Shown piece by piece: positions 40,020-49,668 of a stretch of 64,000 bases of DNA (its first letter is position 1; each line of letters opens with the position of its first letter). The notes below the pieces were generated by a model. The model saw nothing but the letters and a program-made list of their open reading frames with translations. It ran no database searches and was not told where the DNA came from. Source of the stretch: Galbitalea sp. SE-J8 (GTDB lineage Bacteria; Actinomycetota; Actinomycetes; Actinomycetales; Microbacteriaceae); the NCBI RefSeq assembly GCF_030345695.1, contig NZ_JAUASV010000006.1, forward strand, positions 1 through 64,000, given 5' to 3'. Both the position numbers and the translations under genes were made by a program.

Positions 40020-40091
40020 AGTGCCCTCAGTGTAGATCGCGGATACGTCCTGGTCGTCTCCCGGATGCCAGCGGCCCGGGGCGCCGGGGCC

Positions 40092-40787
40092 TCACTCGAA
40101 GCGCGGACCGGTGCTCGTGCGGCCGCGGGCGCCGCCGCGGCGCTCGTCGAGGGCCGCGCGGGTCGCGGCGGACACGGTCGAGCCGGAGTAGCCGCGGCGC
40201 TGCAGGTAGCCCGCGAGCCGGCGCCTCGCCGTCTCGTCGTCGTAGCCGCGCAGCTGGGCCGCGCGCTTGAGCGCGACCTCGGTCGCGAGCGCGAGCTCAT
40301 CGTCGCCGTCGAGGGCCTCGAGCGCGGGCCGTGCGAGATCGGCCGGGATGCGGCGGCGCGACAGCTCTGCCGCGATCGCCGATCGCCCGAGCCGTCTGCG
40401 GTCGTGCAGGGTGCGCACGAGCGTCTCCGCGAGCGCCGCGTCGTCGAGCAGACCGGAACCCTCGAGCCGCTCGATCTCGATCTCGATCGCGTCCGCGGGC
40501 AGCTCGCGCTTCTCGAGCAGCGCCCGCATCTCGGCGACCGACATGCCGCGGCGCGCGAGCGCGTTCAGGCCGGTGTGGTGGGCGCGGCGCGCGTCGCGAT
40601 CGTCGGGCCCGGGCTCGTCGGCATCGAGCGGGGTCGCCGGTGTGCCGTCGGGCGCGAGCCCCGGGATCGCCCAGGCGTCGCCGTCGGGCCGCCGGACCGA
40701 CGACGGACGCTCCGGCGCCGGCCCGGACCCGCGACCGAAGAGGTAGGTCACGGGCGCGAGTCGGTCGCCGGAGCGCTCGTCGGTCAT
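40092..40787 (-). CDS. recX: RecX regulatory protein
   Basis: Binds RecA filaments and limits recombination. It has 231 aa. The helical repeats are at about 70-225 (ALARRGMSVAEMRALLEKRELP, GLLDDAALAETLVRTLHDRRRLGRSAI, RRLAGYLQRRGYSGSTVSAA). The N-terminal 65 residues are a loosely conserved extension rich in Pro/Asp. It starts 15 nt after recA, hence co-transcribed and SOS-controlled. Confidence 0.93.
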   Translation of the reverse strand: MTDERSGDRLAPVTYLFGRGSGPAPERPSSVRRPDGDAWAIPGLAPDGTPATPLDADEPGPDDRDARRAHHTGLNALARRGMSVAEMRALLEKRELPADAIEIEIERLEGSGLLDDAALAETLVRTLHDRRRLGRSAIAAELSRRRIPADLARPALEALDGDDELALATEVALKRAAQLRGYDDETARRRLAGYLQRRGYSGSTVSAATRAALDERRGGARGRTSTGPRFE

Positions 40788-40802
40788 CTCGTCGTGCGCC
40801 GG

Positions 40803-41915
40803 TCAGTCGCCGACGGCGGTGAGCAGCTTCGGGCCGGTGGGCTCCTTCGCGGCGGCCTTCGCCGCCTTGGCCTCGGCCTCCGCCTCGACGCGCGCGAGCC
40901 GCTCGTTCTCGGCCTTCGCCTCCGCGCCGATGCCGAGCTTGAGGAAGATCTTGCGCTCGATCTCGTCCGCGATGTCGGCGTTCTGGATCAGGAAGCGACG
41001 CGCGTTCTCCTTGCCCTGCCCGAGCTGGTCGCCGTCGTAGGTGTACCAGGCGCCCGACTTCTTGACGATGCCCTGGTCCACGCCGTAGTCGATGAGGCTG
41101 CCCTCGCGCGAGATGCCGCCGCCGTACAGGATGTCGAACTCCGCCTGCTTGAACGGCGGCGCCATCTTGTTCTTGACGACCTTGACGCGCGTGCGGTTGC
41201 CCACCGCATCCGTGCCCTCCTTGAGGGTCTCGATGCGGCGGATGTCGAGGCGCACGGAGGCGTAGAACTTGAGCGCCTTGCCGCCGGAGGTGGTCTCGGG
41301 GCTGCCGAAGAACACGCCGACCTTCTCGCGCAGCTGGTTGATGAAGATCATCGTCGTGTTCGTCGAGCTCAGCGCGCCCGTGAGCTTGCGGAGCGCCTGC
41401 GACATCAGGCGGGCCTGGAGGCCGACGTGCGCGTCGCCCATCTCGCCCTCGATCTCGGCACGGGGCACGAGCGCTGCGACCGAGTCGATGACGATGAGGT
41501 CGATCGAGCCCGAGCGCACGAGCATGTCGGCGATCTCGAGCGCCTGCTCACCGGTGTCGGGCTGCGACACGAGCAGCGCGTCGATGTCGACGCCGAGCTT
41601 CTTGGCGTACTCCGGGTCGAGCGCGTGCTCCGCGTCGATGAACGCGGCGATGCCGCCGTTCTTCTGGGCGTTCGCGATCGCGTGCAGCGTGAGGGTCGTC
41701 TTGCCCGACGACTCCGGACCGTAGATCTCGATGATGCGGCCGCGCGGGATGCCGCCGATGCCGAGCGCCACGTCGAGCGCCACCGAGCCCGTCGGGATGA
41801 CGGCGACGGGGGCGCGCTCGTCGCTCCCGAGGCGCATGACGGACCCCTTGCCGAACTGTCGGTCGATCTGTGCGAGTGCGGTCTCGAGGGCCTTCTCGCG
41901 GTCGTTGCCTGCCAT
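40803..41915 (-). CDS. recA: RecA recombinase
   Basis: DNA strand exchange and LexA coprotease. It has 370 aa with no intein. Walker A is [11 protein letters not shown] (66-76), [14 protein letters not shown] is the conserved C-half strand, and DNA loop L2 is present ([24 protein letters not shown]). A Lys/Ala/Glu-rich C-terminal tail follows. GAGAGGAA precedes the ATG. A perfect SOS box lies 200 nt upstream. Confidence 0.99.
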   Translation of the reverse strand: MAGNDREKALETALAQIDRQFGKGSVMRLGSDERAPVAVIPTGSVALDVALGIGGIPRGRIIEIYGPESSGKTTLTLHAIANAQKNGGIAAFIDAEHALDPEYAKKLGVDIDALLVSQPDTGEQALEIADMLVRSGSIDLIVIDSVAALVPRAEIEGEMGDAHVGLQARLMSQALRKLTGALSSTNTTMIFINQLREKVGVFFGSPETTSGGKALKFYASVRLDIRRIETLKEGTDAVGNRTRVKVVKNKMAPPFKQAEFDILYGGGISREGSLIDYGVDQGIVKKSGAWYTYDGDQLGQGKENARRFLIQNADIADEIERKIFLKLGIGAEAKAENERLARVEAEAEAKAAKAAAKEPTGPKLLTAVGD

Positions 41916-42070
41916 TGCTGTTCCTCTCAGCGTCGATGTGGCCGCCCATAGGCTGCCGATACTCCGCGGACCGATGGAGCAGGGTCCGCAGCCTCCCGGC
42001 AAAGGCTGTTGGTTGCGTGCGACGCTACGCGCGGCCGCCGACATCGCGTCGGCGCCGCGCGGTTCGTGCG

Positions 42071-42097
42071 CACAACCCGTCTTCGAAAGACGTTGTG
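42071..42097 (-). promoter_or_regulatory. hairpin in the recA leader
   Basis: CACAAC and GTCTT pair with AAGAC and GTTGTG around a CGA loop (two unpaired C on one side). It lies just downstream of the SOS box in a long (about 150-190 nt) recA 5' leader. Could be an attenuator or an RNA stabiliser. Confidence 0.4.
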
Positions 42098-42115
42098 GAG
42101 GAGACTACGCCCGTA

Positions 42116-42131
42116 TCGAACAGATGTTCGA
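42116..42131 (-). promoter_or_regulatory. LexA (SOS) box of recA
   Basis: TCGAAC-AGAT-GTTCGA, a perfect 6+6 palindrome equal to the actinobacterial SOS consensus. A -10-like TAGTCT follows at 42107-42102 in the recA direction. Confidence 0.85.
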
Positions 42132-42222
42132 GCATCACCGGGCTCGGCGTGTCGCCGTGACGCACGGAGCAACGGGGCAACGAGCGCTCTCTTCGGATGT
42201 CGCGTCGATCGACGAGAACGTC

Positions 42223-42450
42223 CTACTCGCTCGGGGGCTTCGGGCGTCCGCGGCCGTGACGGCGGGAGGGCGCGACGCCCTGCGCCTCGCAGATCGCGAG
42301 CCACACGTCGCGCACCGGCACCCCGCCCGCGAGCGCCTCGGTGGCCGTGCGCTCCCCCAGCGCGCGCAGCACGAGGTCGTGCTCGAGCACGCGCGCGTGC
42401 GCCGCGCCGAACTCCTCGTCCATCGCGAACCGGAACTCGCTCAACCGCAT
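42223..42450 (-). CDS. DUF3046 family protein
   Basis: 75 aa. MRLSEFRFAMDEEFG at the start and LAGGVPVRDVWLAICEAQGVAPSRRHGRGR at the end are the DUF3046 pattern. Such genes sit between the ClgR gene and recA in many actinobacteria. Function unknown. It is upstream of recA in the same direction, with the recA SOS box between them. Confidence 0.9.
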   Translation of the reverse strand: MRLSEFRFAMDEEFGAAHARVLEHDLVLRALGERTATEALAGGVPVRDVWLAICEAQGVAPSRRHGRGRPKPPSE

Positions 42451-42552
42451 CCGTCGATCCTACGAAGGCCTCGCCGCGACCGCCGACGCCCGACCCGCCG
42501 GCCGCTCACGCCCGGTCGCCGCGGACCGCCGACGAGACGCCCACGACGAACG

Positions 42553-42589
42553 ACGGATGCCCCGGGCCGCTCGGGCCCGGGGCATCCGT
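42553..42589 (-). terminator. strong hairpin terminator after clgR
   Basis: A perfect 16-bp stem (ACGGATGCCCCGGGCC and complement) with a 5-nt loop, starting 20 nt beyond the clgR stop codon. Both arms contain the heptamer CGGATGC/GCATCCG. Confidence 0.8.
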
Positions 42590-42609
42590 TCCGACGCTCG
42601 TGCGTCCGC

Positions 42610-42924
42610 TCAGCGCGAGACGAGCTCGCTCTCGTCGTCGAACTCGGCCACGAGCTCGTCGGGCAGCGTGTCCGGGATGGGCGAGAGCCCCTCGAGCACG
42701 GCCAGCCGGTCGCCGACCTCGCGCATGATGGTCGAGATGGGCGTGTCGAGCGCGTCGGCGACCGAGGCGAGGATCTCGCTCGACGCCTCCTTCTGACCCC
42801 GCTCGACCTCGCTCAGGTAGCCGAGCGCGACGCTCGCCTTGCTCGCGACCTGGCGCAGCGTGCGACCCTTCTGCAGGCGGACATCACGCAGGACGTCTCC
42901 GATCTCCTGACGTACCAGAACCAT
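42610..42924 (-). CDS. clgR: XRE-type regulator ClgR
   Basis: 104 aa. HTH at about 8-65 (EIGDVLRDVRLQKGRTLRQVASKASVALGYLSEVERGQKEAS), nearly invariant in actinobacterial ClgR, which activates clp protease genes and some repair genes. The ATG follows GGGAGGGATCAC. It lies downstream of pgsA-cinA, the standard place. Unlike Streptomyces ClgR the protein does not end in Ala-Ala, so ClpP degradation by that signal is not evident. Confidence 0.9.
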   Translation of the reverse strand: MVLVRQEIGDVLRDVRLQKGRTLRQVASKASVALGYLSEVERGQKEASSEILASVADALDTPISTIMREVGDRLAVLEGLSPIPDTLPDELVAEFDDESELVSR

Positions 42925-43052
42925 GTGATCCCTCCCTGTCTCATCGTGCGGTACCGAGAACTCTAATTCGATCACCTGCATCGACGTTGTGAACGCACGT
43001 TTCGTAACGAGATGGAAACCGCCGGTATTCCCCCAGCTTGAGCCGGGTCGGC

Positions 43053-43550
43053 TCACGCGCTCTCGAGGGCCTCGGCGAGGCGCGCGAGCGCCGCCGAGAC
43101 GACCGCGGAACGGATGCCGTCCCGGCCGCCGTCGAGGCGCAGCTCGACCGCCGTCACGCGCTCCCCGACCGCGATCCCGACGTAGACGAGGCCCACGGGC
43201 TTGCCGTCCTGCGGGTCGGGACCCGCGACGCCCGTCGTCGCGACGCCGAGGTCCGCGGGCCGCCCGTCGACCGCGAGGGCGACGCGCACGCCGTCCGCCA
43301 TCCGGCGCGCCACCTCGGGGTCGACCGCGCCGCGCTCGGCGAGCAGCGCCGCGTCGACGCCGAGCACGGAGCGCTTGATCGCCGTGTCGTAGGCGACCAC
43401 ACCGCCCGACAGCACGCGGGAGGCGCCGGACGTCGCGACGATCGCGGCCGTGAGCAGCCCGCCGGTGAGCGACTCGGCGACCGCGATGCGAAGGCCGCGC
43501 TCCGCCGCGAGCGCCACGACGCGCGCGCTGAGCGCGGCATCCGTCGTCAT
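43053..43550 (-). CDS. CinA C-terminal domain protein (nicotinamide-nucleotide amidase)
   Basis: 165 aa, only the amidase half of CinA (PncC type): AVAESLTGGLLTAAIVATSGASRVLSGGVVAYD and GVATTGVAGPDPQDGKPVGLVYVG. It would deamidate nicotinamide mononucleotide for NAD recycling. The ATG overlaps the pgsA stop (ATGA). A short GAGCCG-N3-CGGCTC hairpin (43040-43054) covers its stop codon. Confidence 0.92.
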   Translation of the reverse strand: MTTDAALSARVVALAAERGLRIAVAESLTGGLLTAAIVATSGASRVLSGGVVAYDTAIKRSVLGVDAALLAERGAVDPEVARRMADGVRVALAVDGRPADLGVATTGVAGPDPQDGKPVGLVYVGIAVGERVTAVELRLDGGRDGIRSAVVSAALARLAEALESA

Positions 43551-44164
43551 GACCGGTTGCGGCGCCACGCCTGCCACAGGTAGTCGGCGCCCGTGACGAC
43601 GGTGAGCACGAGCGCGGCGCCGAGCAGGATCGCGGCGAGCCAGCCCCACCACGGCAGCGCCGCAGCGAGCGGCATGAGCGCCACCGTGATCGCGACCGAC
43701 TGCACCCAGGTCTTGATCTTGCCGCCCCGCGAGGCCGGGATGACCCGGTCGCGCAGCGCGATGAAGCGGAACACCGTGATGCCGAACTCGCGCACGAGGA
43801 TCACGATCGTCACCCACCACCACAGCTCGCCGAGGATCGACAGGGCGACGAGCGCGCCACCCGTGAGCACCTTGTCGGCGATCGGGTCGAGGATCTTGCC
43901 GATGTCGGTGACGAGGTTGCGGCTGCGGGCGAGGTGGCCGTCGAGCGCATCCGTCGCGATGACGACGACGAAGACGACCGCCGCGACCCAGCGCAGCGCT
44001 CCCCCGGCACCGTCGTCGATGAGCACGAGGGCGATGAACACCGGAGCGAGCAGGATGCGCACGACCGTGATGACGTTCGCGATGTTCGCGGGGCTCGCGG
44101 GCGTCTCGCCGGCGGCGAGGAAGCGCCCCGCGAACCAGTTCGAACGCGCGGGCGCGGAGGTCAC
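43547..44164 (-). CDS. pgsA: CDP-diacylglycerol-glycerol-3-phosphate 3-phosphatidyltransferase
   Basis: Makes phosphatidylglycerol phosphate in the membrane. It has 205 aa. The CDP-alcohol phosphotransferase motif D-x2-D-G-x2-A-R-x8-G-x3-D-x3-D is present as DALDGHLARSRNLVTDIGKILDPIADK. Several membrane helices follow. The GTG start is 1 nt after the ftsK stop. Confidence 0.95.
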   Translation of the reverse strand: MTSAPARSNWFAGRFLAAGETPASPANIANVITVVRILLAPVFIALVLIDDGAGGALRWVAAVVFVVVIATDALDGHLARSRNLVTDIGKILDPIADKVLTGGALVALSILGELWWWVTIVILVREFGITVFRFIALRDRVIPASRGGKIKTWVQSVAITVALMPLAAALPWWGWLAAILLGAALVLTVVTGADYLWQAWRRNRS

Positions 44165-44165
44165 A

Positions 44166-47045
44166 TCAGTCCCGATCGGTCAACTGCCAGGCATCCTCGG
44201 AACCCTCGTCCGAGTCGACCACATCGTAACCGGCGAACTGCGCCTCGACCCGGTCCGCCCCTGCGGCGTTCGGCGAACCCCCCGGTGCAGGGGCGGGAGC
44301 GACGGATGCCGCGGGCGGCTCCTCGCCGCGCAGGCGCGCGAGCACGGCCGGCAGCTCCTCGGGCGTGACGAGCACGTCGCGCGCCTTCGAGCCCTCCGAG
44401 GGGCCGACGATCTCGCGCGACTCGAGCAGGTCCATGAGGCGCCCGGCCTTCGCGAATCCGACGCGGAGCTTGCGCTGGAGCATCGACGTCGAGCCGAACT
44501 GCGTGGAGATGATCTGCTCCGCGGCGGCGAGCAGCAGCTCGAGGTCGTCGCCGATGTCGGCGTCGATCTCCTTCTTCTCCGCGACCGCCTCGACGTCCTG
44601 CCGGTACTCCGGCTGCGCCTGGGCGATGACGTGCTCCACGACCGCGGCGACCTCGCTCTCGTTGACCCACGCGCCCTGCACGCGGATCGCCTTGCTCGAG
44701 CCCATCGGCAGGAACAGCGCGTCGCCCTGGCCGATGAGCTTGTCGGCGCCCGGCTGGTCGAGGATGACGCGGCTGTCAGTCATCGACGACACCGCGAAGG
44801 CGAGGCGCGACGGCACGTTGGCCTTGATGAGGCCCGTGACGACGTCGACCGACGGGCGCTGCGTCGCGAGCACGAGGTGGATGCCCGACGCGCGCGCGAG
44901 CTGGGTGATGCGCACGATCGAGTCCTCCACGTCGCGCGGCGCCACCATCATGAGGTCGGCGAGCTCGTCGACGACGACGAGCAGGTAGGGGTAGGGCTGC
45001 AGCGTGCGCTCGCTGCCCGCCGGGAGCTTGATCTCATCCGCCAGCACCGCGCGGTTGAAGTCGTCGATGTGCCGGAACCCGAACGACGCGAGGTCGTCGT
45101 AGCGCAGGTCCATCTCCTTGACGACCCAGGCGAGCGCCTCGGCCGCCTTCTTCGGGTTCGTGATGATGGGCGTGATGAGGTGCGGCACGCCGGAGTAGAT
45201 CGACAGCTCGACGCGCTTCGGGTCGATGAGCACCATCCGCACCTCGGCGGGCTTGGCCCGCATGAGCACGCTCGTGATCATCGAGTTGACGAAGCTCGAC
45301 TTGCCCGAGCCGGTGGACCCGGCGACGAGCAGGTGGGGCATCTTGGCGAGGTTCGCGACGACGAAGCCGCCCTCGACGTCCTTGCCGAGGCCGATCGTCA
45401 TCGGGTGCTCGCTCTTGGTCGCGGCGTTCGAGCGCAGCACGTCGCCGAGCGAGACGATCTCGCGGTCCTTGTTCGGGATCTCGACACCGATCGCGCTCTT
45501 GCCGGGGATCGGCGAGAGGATGGTGACCTCGTTCGACGCGACCGCGTAGGAGATGTTCTTCGCGAGCGCCGTGACGCGCTCGACCTTGACGCCGGGGCCG
45601 AGCTCGAGCTCGTAGCGCGTCACCGACGGACCGCGGCTGAACCCGGTGACCTTCGCGTCGACGCCGAACTGGTCGAGCACGCTCGTGATCGAGGCGATCA
45701 CCTGGTCGGTGTCGGCGCTGCGGGCCTTCGGCGGGGTGCCCGACGAGAGGGTCGCCGGGTCCGGCAGGCGGTACGGCTTGCGCGCCGACGCGGATGCCGC
45801 GGGCGATGCCGCCCCGACGCCCGGCGCGGGCGCCGCCTCGTCGAACTCGCCCGCCGCGCCCTTCTCCGACGCGGTCGTCGCGAAGCCCGGCAGCACGCCG
45901 CCGGCGTCCTCGCGCACCCCGGTCTGGCCGACCGCGACCTCGCCCGTGAACCGCTTCACGGCGCTCTCCGCACGGTCGAGCTCGTCGAGCAGCGCGATGT
46001 CGAACGCGTCGGGCTCGCGCGGCGGACGGGCGCCGGCGAGCACCTCGGTGAGATCGCCTCCGGTACCCTGGCCGATGACGTCGGTGAGCGCGTCAGCGCC
46101 GACGACGGGCGTGTCGAACGCGGGCTCCTCGGTCTTCTTCGGCTTCGCCCGGCGCCACCACGGCATGCTCTCGGGGTCCTCGGTGTCGAGCCCGAGGTCC
46201 GACAGGGTGCCGATCGGCAGCTCGCCCGTGGCATCCGTCGTCGGCTTCCCGGTCCGCGGCGCGCGCTCGGGCAGCTCCGTGCCGAACAGGTACGCCCAGG
46301 CCTCGCGCACGCGGTCGCCGACGCGGTTCGGCGGCGTCTTCGTGACGATGAACAGCGACAGGATGCCGACCACGATCGACAGCGGCACGGACAGCCAGGC
46401 GGCGCCGAGCGCCACGAACGGCCAGGTCACGATCCAGCCGACCAGTCCGCCCGCCGTGGCGAGCACGGGCATGCCGTCGGACGGACTCGGCGAGCCGCCG
46501 AACACCTGGCACAGCGCGCCGATCGCGCCGATCAGCACGCCGACGCCGATGCCGATCCGCCGGTTGTCGTGCACGCTGCGCGGATGCCGGAACAGCCAGA
46601 CCGCGAACACCAGCATGATCACCGGCAGCGCGGACGCGACCCGGCCGACGAGTCCGCCGAACGTCCACGCGTCGAGGGCGATCGCGACGGGATCGGTCGG
46701 GTTGAACCACTCGACCACGATGCCGGCGACCGCGAGCAGCACGATGAAGAACGGCACGCCGTCGCGGCGCTCCTCCTTCGTGAAGGTCTCCTGCCCGAGC
46801 ACACGGGCCGCTCCGCCCACGACGTGCGCCATCCCGAGCCACGCACTCGTCAGGAGCCCTGGCCGGTCCGGGTCGTAGGCCGACGCGGCGGGCTGCCTCG
46901 GCATCCGCTTCGTCTTCGCGTTGGCGGCGTTCGCGGCCTTCGCATTCGAGGTGCTCAGCTTCGTCGTCGCCTGGGTTCGGGAGCCCGCGGCGCGACCGCG
47001 CGCGGGCGCGGCGGAGCGCGACGACGTACGGCTACTCGTGGGCAT
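44166..47045 (-). CDS. ftsK: DNA translocase FtsK
   Basis: Pumps chromosome dimers to dif at the septum. It has 959 aa. Membrane helices cover about 90-240, then a Pro/Ala-rich linker with PFAP-type acidic stretches, the motor (Walker [17 protein letters not shown] near 575; Walker [14 protein letters not shown]) and a C-terminal gamma winged helix at about 850-915 ([31 protein letters not shown]) that reads KOPS. A -10 TAGCGT (47057-47052) lies 6 nt before the ATG: leaderless. A short tail (about 40 aa) follows gamma. Confidence 0.97.
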   Translation of the reverse strand: MPTSSRTSSRSAAPARGRAAGSRTQATTKLSTSNAKAANAANAKTKRMPRQPAASAYDPDRPGLLTSAWLGMAHVVGGAARVLGQETFTKEERRDGVPFFIVLLAVAGIVVEWFNPTDPVAIALDAWTFGGLVGRVASALPVIMLVFAVWLFRHPRSVHDNRRIGIGVGVLIGAIGALCQVFGGSPSPSDGMPVLATAGGLVGWIVTWPFVALGAAWLSVPLSIVVGILSLFIVTKTPPNRVGDRVREAWAYLFGTELPERAPRTGKPTTDATGELPIGTLSDLGLDTEDPESMPWWRRAKPKKTEEPAFDTPVVGADALTDVIGQGTGGDLTEVLAGARPPREPDAFDIALLDELDRAESAVKRFTGEVAVGQTGVREDAGGVLPGFATTASEKGAAGEFDEAAPAPGVGAASPAASASARKPYRLPDPATLSSGTPPKARSADTDQVIASITSVLDQFGVDAKVTGFSRGPSVTRYELELGPGVKVERVTALAKNISYAVASNEVTILSPIPGKSAIGVEIPNKDREIVSLGDVLRSNAATKSEHPMTIGLGKDVEGGFVVANLAKMPHLLVAGSTGSGKSSFVNSMITSVLMRAKPAEVRMVLIDPKRVELSIYSGVPHLITPIITNPKKAAEALAWVVKEMDLRYDDLASFGFRHIDDFNRAVLADEIKLPAGSERTLQPYPYLLVVVDELADLMMVAPRDVEDSIVRITQLARASGIHLVLATQRPSVDVVTGLIKANVPSRLAFAVSSMTDSRVILDQPGADKLIGQGDALFLPMGSSKAIRVQGAWVNESEVAAVVEHVIAQAQPEYRQDVEAVAEKKEIDADIGDDLELLLAAAEQIISTQFGSTSMLQRKLRVGFAKAGRLMDLLESREIVGPSEGSKARDVLVTPEELPAVLARLRGEEPPAASVAPAPAPGGSPNAAGADRVEAQFAGYDVVDSDEGSEDAWQLTDRD

Positions 47046-47051
47046 GCGTCC

Positions 47052-47057
47052 ACGCTA
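47052..47057 (-). promoter_or_regulatory. -10 of leaderless ftsK
   Basis: TAGCGT, 6 nt before the ftsK ATG, with no Shine-Dalgarno sequence between. Confidence 0.45.
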
Positions 47058-47212
47058 ACCGCAGCGGGTCGCGGACCCCGGGAGGCCGAGCGCGTGTCCG
47101 CGGGCGCGCCTCACGCCGCCGATCGGGACCGCGTCGCACTGGCCTCCCGGGAATCCCGGACGATTCGCTTGCCGCATCCGGACCCGATCCGGCACGCAGA
47201 ACGGATTCCGCC

Positions 47213-47878
47213 ATGACCTCCACGACCATCGCCTACCGCACCGCCGGCGCCTCGGCCCTCGTGGCGACCGCCGGCTACATCGCCATCCCCGCGATCCGCG
47301 GGCTCGTCGAGAACGGCGCGGCGACGCTCGACGACTACCCGACTCCGGCACAGGTCGGGGCGAACCTCGGCCTCGGCGTGTTCGGCTACCTCACCTTCGG
47401 CGCGATCGGGGTGGCGGTCGGCGTGCTCACGCTCGCGCTCGCGGGCCTCGGCCGTCCGGGACTCGGCCGGCGACTCGGGTCGGCGGCGGGTGTGGCTGGA
47501 GCCCTCGGCTTCCTGCTCGTCGCCACGGGTTCGCGCGCCATGTACAGCTTCGTCACCGCGAACCTCACGGAGACGGGGGCGGATGAGGGCGCCCAGCGCG
47601 CCGCCGTGTGGGCCATCAACGTGCTCGCGTCGCAGACGCTGACGCTCGGCGCGGTCGGCGTCGCCCTCTGGGCGCTCTGGCTCGTCGCCGCGGGCCGCGA
47701 GGTGCTCCCGCGCGCCGTTGCGATCATCGCGCTCGTGCTCGCGGCCGTCATTGCGCTCGCGACCGGGATTGCCGACTTCCTGCCGAGCCAGTTCCTCTAC
47801 GTGCCGCTCTTCGCGCTCCTCGGGGTGACCGCGCTCGTGCGCGCACGGAAGAGCGGACAATGGGCCCAGGATGCCTGA
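47213..47878 (+). CDS. six-span membrane protein next to a two-component system
   Basis: 221 aa with hydrophobic helices at about 10-28, 52-78, 86-106, 140-160, 168-188 and 192-212. No recognised family motif. Its stop overlaps the histidine kinase start by 8 nt, so it is co-translated with the kinase and may be its sensor partner or target; that is inference from position only. Confidence 0.6.
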   Translation: MTSTTIAYRTAGASALVATAGYIAIPAIRGLVENGAATLDDYPTPAQVGANLGLGVFGYLTFGAIGVAVGVLTLALAGLGRPGLGRRLGSAAGVAGALGFLLVATGSRAMYSFVTANLTETGADEGAQRAAVWAINVLASQTLTLGAVGVALWALWLVAAGREVLPRAVAIIALVLAAVIALATGIADFLPSQFLYVPLFALLGVTALVRARKSGQWAQDA

Positions 47879-49643
47879 CCAGCTGCCGGAGGTGAGCGCG
47901 GCCATCGCAACGGCGATCGCCGCGCCCCTCGCCGCGCTCGTCGTCGTGCGGGTGTGGCGGCATCCGCGCGCGTGGCCCGCGGGCCTCGGGGTCGCCCTGC
48001 TCCTCGCGGGAGCGAGCATCGCGTGGTTCCTCCCGGGTGGCGTCGAAGGCGGGCTGAACGTCGCCGGCTATGCGCTCGTGCTCACGACCTTTCCCGGGGG
48101 CCGGCTCACGTCGCGGTGGCTCGCGGCGCCGCTCGCGCTGTATCTGGCGATCGCGATCGCCTCGGCGCTGCTGCCGCAGCGGGTCACGCTCGGCGGCTGG
48201 TGGCAGCTCGCGGTCGCGCTCGAGATCGCTCTCGTCGCCGTGCTCGTGCATCGCTACCGTCGCCGGCTCTCGACCGAGGAGCGCGAGAGCGTGCGCTGGG
48301 GCGTGCTCGGCGCCCTCGTCACGTTCGGCGGATCGATCCCGTTCCTGCTCGCGACGCGCTTCACCGGGCACGGGACCGTGTACGCGCTCGGGCCGATCCC
48401 GACCGTCGCCTTCGGCCTCGTCGTGCTCGCGATGCCCGTCGCTCTCACGCTCGGACTCGTGCGGCCGCGCCTGCTTCCCGTCGACACGCTGCTCCGCGCG
48501 GTGCTGACCGTCGAGCTCACCGCGGTCGCCGTCGCCGTGCTCGCGGGCGCCGCGACCTGGCTCGCCGCCGCGCTCGGGTCGTCGACGCTCACGGCGGGCG
48601 CCGCGATCGTCGCCGCCGCGGCCGGAGCCATCCCGGCCTGGACCCTGTCGCGCCGTCTCGGCGACCGGCTCGTGCGCGGCGGCCGATCCGGAGCCGCGCG
48701 GGCCGGGCGCATCCTCGCGGATCGGCTCAACGCGTCCGGTGACGCCGGGGACGCCCCGCGCATCCTCGCCGAGGTCGCCGTCGAGGTGCTCGGATCGCCG
48801 ATGGCCGAGGTGGATGGACGCGGCCTCCGCCCGGCGCGGGTGGGCGCCGGCGACGCCGCGCACGACCTCCCCGTGCGGTACCGGGACACGCCGGTCGCGA
48901 CGCTCCGCATCGCGCCGCGCCCCGGCGAGAGCACGCTCACCCCGCGGGACCGCGAGGTGCTGCACGAGCTCGTCCGTCGCGCGGCACCCGCTCTGCACGG
49001 CGCAGCGGTGCTCACCGACCTCGTCGACGCCCGGGCCCGCATCGTCGAGGCCGCCGAGCAGGAGCGGCGACGGCTGCGGCGCGATCTGCACGACGACATC
49101 GCCCCGGCGATCGTAGGGCTCGCGCTGTCCGCGAGCGGGATCGCGCGACGGATGCCGGCCGGCGCGCTCGCGGCGCGCGTCGAGCTGCTCGAGGAGGAGA
49201 TCCGCGCCACGGGGGCGCGCGTGCGGGCGATGGCCTACGGACTCCGGCCGCCCGCGCTCGACGACCGCGGACTCGTCGCGGCGATCCGCGAGTCGATGGG
49301 CCCGGACCGCGGGGCGGCGCCGGCGGTGTCGCTGTCCGCATCCGCGCTCCCGGCGCCGCTCCCGGCGGCCGTCGAGGTCGCGGCGCTGCTCATCGCGCAG
49401 GAGGCCGTCGCGAACGTGCGACGGCACGCCTCGGCGCAGCACTGCGAGGTGCGGCTCGAGGTCGCGGGCGATCCTCCGGCCCTCGTGCTGCGCGTCACCG
49501 ACGACGGCATCGGCCTCGACCCGGGCGGAGCGCCCGGACTGGGCCTCGCCTCCATCCGCGAGCGCGCCGGGGCGGTCGGCGGGCGGGCGTGTCGACCCGG
49601 CCCGGCGGGGGCGTGCTCGTGGAGGCGGTGCTGCCGATCGTGA
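47871..49643 (+). CDS. NarL-type membrane sensor histidine kinase, C-terminus frameshifted
   Basis: 590 aa as read. About seven hydrophobic helices in residues 1-240, a GAF-like middle, then HisKA_3 with the phospho-accepting His near residue 406 (RRRLRRDLHDDIAPAIVGLALSASG) and an HATPase domain (ANVRRHASAQHCEV, TDDGIGLDPGG, GLGLASIRERAGAVGG). After the last block the frame gives CRPGPAGACSWRRCCRS. The next frame gives the usual VSTRPGGGVLVEAVLPIV and ends at 49672, overlapping the regulator start as GTGA. One base therefore seems missing near 49585-49595. The ATP site is complete, so activity may survive. Confidence 0.85.
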   Translation: MPDQLPEVSAAIATAIAAPLAALVVVRVWRHPRAWPAGLGVALLLAGASIAWFLPGGVEGGLNVAGYALVLTTFPGGRLTSRWLAAPLALYLAIAIASALLPQRVTLGGWWQLAVALEIALVAVLVHRYRRRLSTEERESVRWGVLGALVTFGGSIPFLLATRFTGHGTVYALGPIPTVAFGLVVLAMPVALTLGLVRPRLLPVDTLLRAVLTVELTAVAVAVLAGAATWLAAALGSSTLTAGAAIVAAAAGAIPAWTLSRRLGDRLVRGGRSGAARAGRILADRLNASGDAGDAPRILAEVAVEVLGSPMAEVDGRGLRPARVGAGDAAHDLPVRYRDTPVATLRIAPRPGESTLTPRDREVLHELVRRAAPALHGAAVLTDLVDARARIVEAAEQERRRLRRDLHDDIAPAIVGLALSASGIARRMPAGALAARVELLEEEIRATGARVRAMAYGLRPPALDDRGLVAAIRESMGPDRGAAPAVSLSASALPAPLPAAVEVAALLIAQEAVANVRRHASAQHCEVRLEVAGDPPALVLRVTDDGIGLDPGGAPGLGLASIRERAGAVGGRACRPGPAGACSWRRCCRS

Positions 49644-49668
49644 CGGGTCGCCCGGCGGAGGTCCGCCG

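Noticed and set aside
43040-43054. Terminator after cinA
   Set aside because: The GAGCCG-N3-CGGCTC stem overlaps the stop codon and is only 6 bp, so I mention it with cinA but do not call a terminator.
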